A DNA stretch of 12,080 nt from an uncultured Porphyromonadaceae bacterium. Its GTDB lineage: Bacteria; Bacteroidota; Bacteroidia; Bacteroidales; Muribaculaceae. The stretch spans positions 1 to 12,080 of the forward strand of contig CAMWLX010000063.1 of assembly GCA_947175225.1 (NCBI GenBank), written 5' to 3'. Position numbers and translations under genes: made by a program. Below the pieces are notes generated by a model. It was not told where the DNA came from. It was given only the letters and a program-made list of their open reading frames with translations, and made no database searches. Positions 6,737 through 12,080 of the stretch are shown here, piece after piece; position 1 is the stretch's first letter; each line of letters begins with the position of its first letter.

Positions 6737-7555
6737 ATGAAAGCATTAAAATATATTATGACACTCGCTGCCGCTCCAATGCTATGGGCCTGCAGTGCCG
6801 ACATGGGCACGGATCCCGGCACAGACCCGCAGCCTGCAGTGACTCTTTACACGTATGCTCCTGCTGAAGGAAATCCTGACAATGACGTGACTGTCCGTTT
6901 TGTGACCAACAGCCGGGCTTCCTCCGTAAAATATCTTTTGCTCCCTTCTTCAGACGCAGCTACTCTTGATGAGGGTCAGCTCCTTTCCAAAGTGGAGAGT
7001 GAGGGAAAGCCTGTCGAGAATCTTGGCAGCAACAGCTATGCTGATATCACCCTCACAGATATTCATGGAGCATATACAATTGCAGCGGTTGCAAACGGAA
7101 CTACTCTTGGCAACAAGGCTACTTTCACCGGACTGAGCTGGAATCTCATCAAGGAAGGAGTGTTCTATCTTAACAACAGCGCCCTTCCGGTTGAGTCAAC
7201 TGAAACAGCCTTGGAAGTATGCTCCACCGATCCAAAATTGTATCGCATAAGAGATGCTTTTGGAGAAGGCTATTCCCTCAAGCTGAATCTTCTTAACTTC
7301 CAAGCTGAAGATGAAGGCGGGAAATTCACTCTTTTTAGAGTGCAGGATCAAGCCACTCCTTGGACCTTTGGCGATTATGGTCAGATTTTTGTCTATGATG
7401 TAGGCTATTGGCAAGGAAACGAAGGTTACGTCACAGATTTGACAAACTATTGCAATTACTTGTATGAAAGTGGCGCAGTAGATGTCTGCCTTGTATGGCA
7501 TGTGGCAGCCGGATATATTAATTACGGATACAGCTCATTCGTCCCATATGATTGA
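6737..7555 (+). CDS. Surface lipoprotein of a Sus-like operon (SusE/SusF-position protein)
   Basis: A 272-residue protein with an N-terminal lipoprotein signal, lipobox LWAC and lipidated C19. This is followed by an acidic, Asp/Pro-rich tether (SADMGTDPGTDPQP), which fits surface export of Bacteroidota lipoproteins. Residues of about 35-120 look like an Ig/fibronectin-type beta domain. The rest (GVFYLNN..., KLYRIRDAFGEGYSLKLNLL) resembles the beta-rich SusE/SusF-like outer-membrane proteins often encoded third in such operons. Function is inferred from position: helping SusD hold substrate at the surface. No catalytic motif is seen. It is 21 nt downstream of susD and is the last gene before the terminator at 7591. 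Assignment to a precise family is uncertain. Confidence 0.8.
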   Translation: MKALKYIMTLAAAPMLWACSADMGTDPGTDPQPAVTLYTYAPAEGNPDNDVTVRFVTNSRASSVKYLLLPSSDAATLDEGQLLSKVESEGKPVENLGSNSYADITLTDIHGAYTIAAVANGTTLGNKATFTGLSWNLIKEGVFYLNNSALPVESTETALEVCSTDPKLYRIRDAFGEGYSLKLNLLNFQAEDEGGKFTLFRVQDQATPWTFGDYGQIFVYDVGYWQGNEGYVTDLTNYCNYLYESGAVDVCLVWHVAAGYINYGYSSFVPYD

Positions 7556-7590
7556 TCACTCAATATTCGGAGTTACTTAAAACATTTTCA

Positions 7591-7627
7591 GAGAGAGCCG
7601 GCAGTGATGGCCGGCTTTCTTTTTTTA
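7591..7627 (+). terminator. Intrinsic terminator of the SusC-SusD-lipoprotein operon
   Basis: The stem AGCCGGC (7596-7602) pairs with GCCGGCT (7610-7616) around a 7-nt loop, and extends by weaker pairs. A run of mainly T follows (7616-7627, TTTCTTTTTTTA). It lies 36 nt after the lipoprotein stop codon and before the peptidase promoter, so the operon and the peptidase are separate transcription units. Confidence 0.88.
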
Positions 7628-7642
7628 TTTAAAAATTTTTAT

Positions 7643-7650
7643 TATCTTTG
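7643..7650 (+). promoter_or_regulatory. Bacteroides-type promoter (-7 element) of the C10 peptidase gene
   Basis: TATCTTTG is a perfect TAnnTTTG -7 element and is followed by C, as is common. The -33 region falls in a T-rich tract with no clear TTTG. The start of transcription would be near 7657, giving a leader of about 20 nt before the ATG at 7677. Confidence 0.7.
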
Positions 7651-7676
7651 CAGCCACAAATCACATTACTACAATT

Positions 7677-10178
7677 ATGAGAAAATTTACAACTCTTGCC
7701 TCTACATGGCTTTTGACATGTTTTAGTCTATCGGCAGCTTCTATCACCCCCGAGCAGGCTCTGCAACGTCTTGAGGGTTCACTCCCAACAAGGTCTTCAA
7801 ACTTTGCTGACCTTAAGTATGCAAAGACTATCAGCTTATCGAATGGAGAACCCGGACTATACGTATTTGAGAACAATGCGGCCCCCGGATATGCCATCCT
7901 CAGTGCCGACGATTTGGCCGCACCTTTGTTAGGATATAGCGATAGCGGGATTTTTGACAGAAATTCCATGTCGCCGGAAATGCAATGGTGGCTTGAGGAA
8001 TATACTCGCCAGATTGAATATGCCCGCATGATGGGAGCCAAACCATATGAAAATATGTCAACGCGAGCTGACAAGGAGGCAATCAAACCATTGATCACAA
8101 CAAAATGGAATCAGAATCCTCCTTACAACCTCATGACTCCAGAGGTCAATGAGCGCCATTGTGTGACCGGGTGCGTTGCAACTGCGATGGCACAGGTAAT
8201 GAAATATTGGAATTATCCTGAGACCGGCAAAGGGACCGGGGAATGCACTGTCAGAAACTATGACGGCACTATAAACGCCACTGAAAGCATGGCCCTTGAC
8301 GAACAGAAATTCGACTGGAACAATATGATCTACTCTTATGAAGATTATTTTACAGAAGAGCAAGCGTCAGCGGTGGCCTACTTGATGAAGGCATGCGGAT
8401 ATGCCACCAATATGAAGTATGGACTTGAGGAGTCAAGCACCTCAGTGATTTATTTAGCCATCGCATTGGTAAATAACTTTGACTATAACAAGAATCTACA
8501 ATATTGCCAGCGCAGTTATTATGGAGCTTCTGAGTGGAGCGACTTGATCTATGAGGAACTCGAGGCAGGCCGCCCCGTAGTCTATGGCGGACAATCCACA
8601 AGCGCAGGCCACTGCTTTATATGCGACGGATATGACACCAACGGATATTTCCATTTCAATTGGGGCTGGGGAGGAATGAGTGACGGCTATTACCTGCTTG
8701 ATGCACTGAATCCGACCTCGCTTGGCATCGGAGCTAATGGAGGCAGCTACAATTTCGGACAGGCTATCGTAATCGGTATCCAACCCACAGAAGGGAAAGA
8801 ATATGCACCGAATTTTGTGCAACAAGGGAATATGCAGGGAAGCGTAAACGGGTCGACAGTCACTTTGACAGCGAGCGGACAATATGGAGGCTGGCATAAT
8901 ATGGACATCAAGGCACTCACAATCGACGTAGGAATCATGATTGAACCAGTAGCTCCTACCACAGGAGAGACAACATATGTGGAAATCATGAAAAATCAAA
9001 CGCTTCCTACCAGCCGCTATTGGAATCAAATATCATTTGCTGTGCCAACATCACTAACAGACGGCACATATCGCATCACTCTATGTTTCCGACCTGTAGG
9101 CGTGGAAGAATGGACTCCGGTGCTATGCGAATCGGACTGCTACAACTGCATAGAATTGATCAAGGATGGCTCTAATTATACCATACAGGAAAACGAACGG
9201 GCTCTTCCGGCGATTTTGGATGCAGAGTTCCTGACTCCTCTATATTATGGAGATGCAGTGAAAATGTCGGTGACAGTGACCAACCCTGCCGAAAAAGAAA
9301 TCACCAACTATTTCTATCCGGCACTCTATTCAGGAGGGATGCCACAGATGATCGGAGATGGAGTGACCATCACGTTAGCTCCAGGAGAGACAGTCAAAAA
9401 AGAATTCATCTGCATTTTTGAAAGATTAGCAGGCGTATGGCCACCAACAGTAGAGACAGAATATCAGCTTTATTTCTATGATCCAGCATCAGAAGGAAAT
9501 TCCTATGAGCATCTGAACGTCTACTCCGGATTCAGCCGGGATGTCACCATGAAGATAGATGACTTTGCGATTGATCTGAGCGTAGAAGATTTTGTCATCG
9601 ACGGATGTGAAACTTATCATGAGAACGGACTCACTTTCTATGATGTGACAGATGCAACTTCGATTCCATTCGTCATGACCATAGTCAATAACGCGGAATA
9701 TTTTGCAAAACAAGTCAATCTTGTGATTTTCCCATATATTCCGGGACAGAGCGTGCAGAATGTAGCATTTGAGACATTCTCTCCGTTAGCTCTTTTGACC
9801 AAGGGCGAGAGTGCGGAACTGAATGTAAACGTCAATTTCGCTGCCGGAGAAATCGGGAAATCATATTTCGCTGTGCCTTATGTCGGCAACCTGCCACTTA
9901 ATGCCTACCAATTGATGTTCACATTGAGTGATTCCACCGGTGTAGAAAGTGTGGATGTAGAGACTCTTGACGTAGTCTATGACAAGGCTTCTTCAAGCTT
10001 GAAGCTTTCTGAGGGGATTGCCGGTCTTTTGATTTCTGCGATGGACGGCACTGTCTACGACAAGAGTGCAGAAGCTGCAAGCGGCTCAGTAGATTTGAGC
10101 GATTTGGCTGCCGGCATTTATGCAGTGAAAGCTATAGGGACAGATGGATCAGTGAAATCTCTTAAGATAGTAAGATAA
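7677..10178 (+). CDS. C10-family (streptopain-like) secreted cysteine peptidase with C-terminal sorting-like domain
   Basis: An 833-residue secreted endopeptidase of the SpeB/interpain family. A signal peptide ends near residue 21 (..CFSLSAA). A prodomain of about 110 residues begins ITPEQALQRLEG (23-34), as in Spi/streptopain propeptides. The catalytic domain starts near IKPLITTKWNQNPPYN (136-151). It holds the nucleophile C166 in TGCVATAMAQ, the general base H312 in AGHCFICDGYD, and NWGWGG (328-333), all expected C10 signatures. About 370 residues of beta-rich, Ig-like sequence follow (375-740). The last 80 or so residues (GLLISAMDGTVYDKS...LAAGIYAVKAIG...KSLKIVR) resemble a type A T9SS sorting domain. 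That suggests export across the outer membrane and removal of the tail. The catalytic residues look intact, so the enzyme is probably active once the prodomain is cleaved. It has its own promoter, and its position after a SusC/D operon suggests it feeds peptides to transporters nearby; that link is inference. Confidence 0.92.
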   Translation: MRKFTTLASTWLLTCFSLSAASITPEQALQRLEGSLPTRSSNFADLKYAKTISLSNGEPGLYVFENNAAPGYAILSADDLAAPLLGYSDSGIFDRNSMSPEMQWWLEEYTRQIEYARMMGAKPYENMSTRADKEAIKPLITTKWNQNPPYNLMTPEVNERHCVTGCVATAMAQVMKYWNYPETGKGTGECTVRNYDGTINATESMALDEQKFDWNNMIYSYEDYFTEEQASAVAYLMKACGYATNMKYGLEESSTSVIYLAIALVNNFDYNKNLQYCQRSYYGASEWSDLIYEELEAGRPVVYGGQSTSAGHCFICDGYDTNGYFHFNWGWGGMSDGYYLLDALNPTSLGIGANGGSYNFGQAIVIGIQPTEGKEYAPNFVQQGNMQGSVNGSTVTLTASGQYGGWHNMDIKALTIDVGIMIEPVAPTTGETTYVEIMKNQTLPTSRYWNQISFAVPTSLTDGTYRITLCFRPVGVEEWTPVLCESDCYNCIELIKDGSNYTIQENERALPAILDAEFLTPLYYGDAVKMSVTVTNPAEKEITNYFYPALYSGGMPQMIGDGVTITLAPGETVKKEFICIFERLAGVWPPTVETEYQLYFYDPASEGNSYEHLNVYSGFSRDVTMKIDDFAIDLSVEDFVIDGCETYHENGLTFYDVTDATSIPFVMTIVNNAEYFAKQVNLVIFPYIPGQSVQNVAFETFSPLALLTKGESAELNVNVNFAAGEIGKSYFAVPYVGNLPLNAYQLMFTLSDSTGVESVDVETLDVVYDKASSSLKLSEGIAGLLISAMDGTVYDKSAEAASGSVDLSDLAAGIYAVKAIGTDGSVKSLKIVR

Positions 10179-10247
10179 CTCAGCTTTCGTAAGTTCTTAA
10201 AATTTCACACAAAGGCGCAGAGTTTGAATATTTTGGCAAACTCACTA

Positions 10248-10290
10248 ACCGAAAACACCGACCCGGATAAGAATCCAAGTCGGTGTTTTC
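10248..10290. repeat. Short, internally deleted copy of the palindromic repeat; possible terminator
   Basis: Arms GAAAACACCGAC (10251-10262) and GTCGGTGTTTTC (10279-10290) match the inner arms of the long repeats. Positions 10248-10267 are identical to 19-38, and 10267-10274 match the segment ATAAGAAT at 97-104, so 58 bases of the long form are missing between them. The end hairpins are also absent. It lies 70 nt after the peptidase stop codon; the stem ends in GTTTTC followed by ATTTCT, so it could serve as a weak terminator for the peptidase message. Confidence 0.8.
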
Positions 10291-10375
10291 ATTTCTATCA
10301 TATGGGAAGAAACTACTCAAGTATGAACCGAATATACCGAAACTTTGGAGAAATTATAGTTAAAGTTTGTTAATT

Positions 10376-10407
10376 ATTGAAATTATCAAAAATATTTTGT
10401 AATTTTG
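10376..10407 (+). promoter_or_regulatory. Bacteroides-type promoter of the second SusC gene
   Basis: TAATTTTG (10400-10407) matches the -7 consensus. ATTG at 10376-10379 is a near match to the -33 TTTG with a 20-nt spacer. Transcription should start near 10414, leaving a leader of about 185 nt before the ATG at 10600. Confidence 0.65.
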
Positions 10408-10420
10408 CATCCGCTCTTAA

Positions 10421-10544
10421 CTCAATGCAGTATAGGGCAATGGAAAAGGCTTCGTATATATAGCAGAAAGCTTTATATATGAAATAAATTAATAAAATTT
10501 ATAACAAATTGTAAAAACTATCGTTACTTCTTAGCCCCATTGAG
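10421..10544 (+). promoter_or_regulatory. Structured 5' leader of the second SusC gene (candidate regulatory RNA)
   Basis: Two nested long-range helices can form: CTCAATG (10421-10427) with CATTGAG (10538-10544), and GGGC (10435-10438) with GCCC (10534-10537). They stack with no gap on the 3' side and a 7-nt bulge on the 5' side. Inside them a hairpin runs from 10453 to 10481 (CGTATATATAGC / GCTTTATATATG around AGAAA, with one T-T mismatch and one G-T pair). It does not match a riboswitch class I know. Pairing was found by eye without energy calculation. Confidence 0.4.
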
Positions 10545-10599
10545 GGAATTGCAAAGACAGACCCTGACTTTTGAATTTAATTACCTAACATACGAATTG

Positions 10600-12080
10600 A
10601 TGCAAACTATTAAAAAGACAATGAAACGCCTCGGGGCATACAAGGCAAGATGCCTGATGCTGTTGGCGTTTGTGCTTAGCGGCCTCGCGATGCAGGCAGC
10701 AATTGTAAAAGGCACAGTTACCGACGGGGCCGGGGAGCCTCTGATCGGCGCTACAGTCATGGTAGCCGGCACAAACAACGGCACGGCAACCGACTTTGAC
10801 GGCAACTTCTCCATCGACGTGGAGCAGGGAAAGATCCTGAAAGTATCTTATGTAGGCTATCTTTCACAGGATGTAAAGGTAAAAGGCAACAACCTGAAGA
10901 TTGTCCTCAAGGAAGACAATGCGCTTCTCGACGAAGTGGTAGTAGTCGGCTACGGCACAATGAAACGCAAAGACCTTACCGGCTCCATCACAACAGTAAA
11001 CTCAAAGGAACTCAATGTGGGTGCCTACACTGATCCGGGACAGCTCCTGCAGGGTAAGGTTCCCGGTCTCGTGGTAGTGCAGAACTCCGATCCTAACGGC
11101 GGTGTGAACTCATTGACACTCCGCGGCGCTTCCACACTTAACGGCTCTACAGAACCTCTTTACGTGGTAGACGGCATTCCCGGCGTGAACCTCAACCTTA
11201 TACCCCCAAGCGAAATCGAGAGCATCGACGTGCTACGCGATGCTTCTGCAACAGCCATTTACGGTTCAAAGGCAGCCAACGGCGTCATAATCGTAACCAC
11301 CAAGCGCGGTGCCGACGGTCCTGCCCGCGTGACCTACTCAGGCTATGTGTCTTGGGAGCGAATCGCCAACGACCACAAGATGATGAGCGGCGACGAGCTG
11401 CGCAGATATGCAGAGGAGAATGGCATCCATATCCCCAACGATCGTGGAGAGAACACCAACTGGGCTGACGAGGTGCAGCGTACAGGTTTCGCCACCAACC
11501 ATGACGTTTCTATTTCCGGAGGTAATAAAACTACCACCTACAACGTATCGCTCAACTATATCAAACGTGACGGTATAATAAAGGGCGTAGGCAACAATCT
11601 CTTTACAGGCCGCTCATACGTAGAGACTAAGACACTTAAGGAGCGTCTTACACTCGGCATCGGCATCAACGGCAATATCCGTAAGGAATGGGGCGTGCCT
11701 CGCGGCATTGAAGGCGGATCTGTATATGAGGGAATGTATTACTACTCTCCTCTCGTGCCCGCTACCAACGAGGATGGCTCATGGTATGCTGATAAGACAA
11801 TCTCCCAGAACTACAACCCTCTTTCCCTTATCTACGAGAATCAATCGATGGCAACTATGAAGCGCCTACAGTTTACCGGCAAGGCCTCTCTTAAGATCAT
11901 CGAAGGTCTCTTCCTGAATGCAAACTTCGCATACGAGACAGAAAACTATCACTACAAGGCTTATACTTCTACCCAGTCGCAGAACAACACACGTCACGGC
12001 GAGGCTGAACGCAATGTTAAAGACCACTGGAGCAAGCTGATGGAAATCTACGGCAACTATGACAAGGAGTTCGGAGAAAA
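10600..12080 (+). CDS. SusC/RagA-family TonB-dependent transporter, intact N-terminus (runs off window end)
   Basis: The first 493 codons of a SusC-type outer-membrane importer, open to the window end. The signal peptide ends ..LAMQA near residue 33 from ATG 10600. ATG 10621, in frame 7 codons later, gives a more usual signal peptide and is an equally good start. The order of parts is a carboxypeptidase-regulatory-like domain (about 36-105, VKGTVTDGAGEPLIGATV), TonB box DEVVVVGYG (111-119), plug (about 122-235) with LRGASTLNG and EPLYVVDGIPG, and then the barrel from about 240. It shows what the truncated SusC at 2629 lacks. The sequence looks richer in G+C and in C-ending codons than the mobile region, consistent with a well-expressed resident gene. 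A cognate SusD is expected just past the window. The substrate is unknown. Confidence 0.93.
   Translation, partial: MQTIKKTMKRLGAYKARCLMLLAFVLSGLAMQAAIVKGTVTDGAGEPLIGATVMVAGTNNGTATDFDGNFSIDVEQGKILKVSYVGYLSQDVKVKGNNLKIVLKEDNALLDEVVVVGYGTMKRKDLTGSITTVNSKELNVGAYTDPGQLLQGKVPGLVVVQNSDPNGGVNSLTLRGASTLNGSTEPLYVVDGIPGVNLNLIPPSEIESIDVLRDASATAIYGSKAANGVIIVTTKRGADGPARVTYSGYVSWERIANDHKMMSGDELRRYAEENGIHIPNDRGENTNWADEVQRTGFATNHDVSISGGNKTTTYNVSLNYIKRDGIIKGVGNNLFTGRSYVETKTLKERLTLGIGINGNIRKEWGVPRGIEGGSVYEGMYYYSPLVPATNEDGSWYADKTISQNYNPLSLIYENQSMATMKRLQFTGKASLKIIEGLFLNANFAYETENYHYKAYTSTQSQNNTRHGEAERNVKDHWSKLMEIYGNYDKEFGE

Larger units (their letters stand above)
10179..10599. other. Intergenic region between peptidase and second SusC gene
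   Basis: About 420 bases without a credible gene. It contains an AT-rich stretch after the peptidase stop, a short palindrome related to the transposase-unit repeats (10248-10290), a promoter for the next gene (-7 at 10400-10407) and a leader of about 190 nt that looks structured. Minus-strand open frames that reach into this stretch are not credible. Confidence 0.7.

Noticed and set aside
8496..9029. Minus-strand frame of 177 codons inside the C10 peptidase gene
   Set aside because: It lies fully antisense to the peptidase catalytic and beta domains, is Cys/Ser-rich as expected of a shadow frame, and has no promoter or motif.
2629..12080. Homologous recombination between the truncated SusC and the second SusC within the window
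   Set aside because: The two barrel regions are only distantly similar at protein level and I saw no shared nucleotide stretch at the junction; both genes also point the same way, so inversion between them is not possible.

Overview
The window looks like a chromosomal stretch of a gut-type Bacteroidales bacterium (Bacteroidota). The evidence is SusC/SusD-type outer-membrane transport genes, Bacteroides-style promoters with a TAnnTTTG -7 element, A-rich translation starts without Shine-Dalgarno sequences, a C10 cysteine peptidase and a tail resembling a type IX secretion signal. Muribaculaceae is a reasonable guess, but the sequence alone does not prove it. All recognisable genes lie on the + strand.

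Positions 1-1371 hold a self-contained HUH (Y1-type) transposase unit of the RAYT/IS200 kind. The single gene (223-1203) is bracketed by two direct copies of an elaborate palindromic repeat. The complete right copy (1215-1371, 157 bp) is built symmetrically: 19-nt hairpin, 1 nt, 20-nt arm, 77-nt centre, complementary 20-nt arm, 1 nt, 19-nt hairpin. The left copy (1-150) is cut by the window edge. A third, internally deleted copy lies about 9 kb away at 10248-10290.

Positions 1380-2628 carry a strong hairpin followed by a tyrosine recombinase. Its reading frame is broken by one base in an A9 run that matches the A_AAA_AAG slippery heptamer; reading in the -1 frame restores a normal catalytic C-terminus.

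Directly after the recombinase, 2629-7555 holds a SusC-SusD-lipoprotein operon. The SusC gene has lost its 5' part (signal peptide, carboxypeptidase-regulatory-like domain, TonB box and plug) and keeps only the barrel. SusD and the lipoprotein look intact, and the operon ends in a clear intrinsic terminator near 7591-7627. A recombinase abutting a SusC gene cut in mid-barrel suggests a DNA rearrangement, either a phase-variable SusC shuffle or decay after insertion.

A separately promoted C10 (streptopain-family) peptidase follows at 7677-10178, with signal peptide, prodomain, catalytic domain, beta-rich middle and C-terminal sorting-like domain. Its presence next to a SusC/D system hints at protein or peptide capture rather than pure glycan use.

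From 10179 to 10599 there is an intergenic region with the short third repeat, a promoter and a structured-looking 5' leader. It precedes a second, unrelated SusC gene with an intact N-terminus, which starts at 10600 and runs off the window end.
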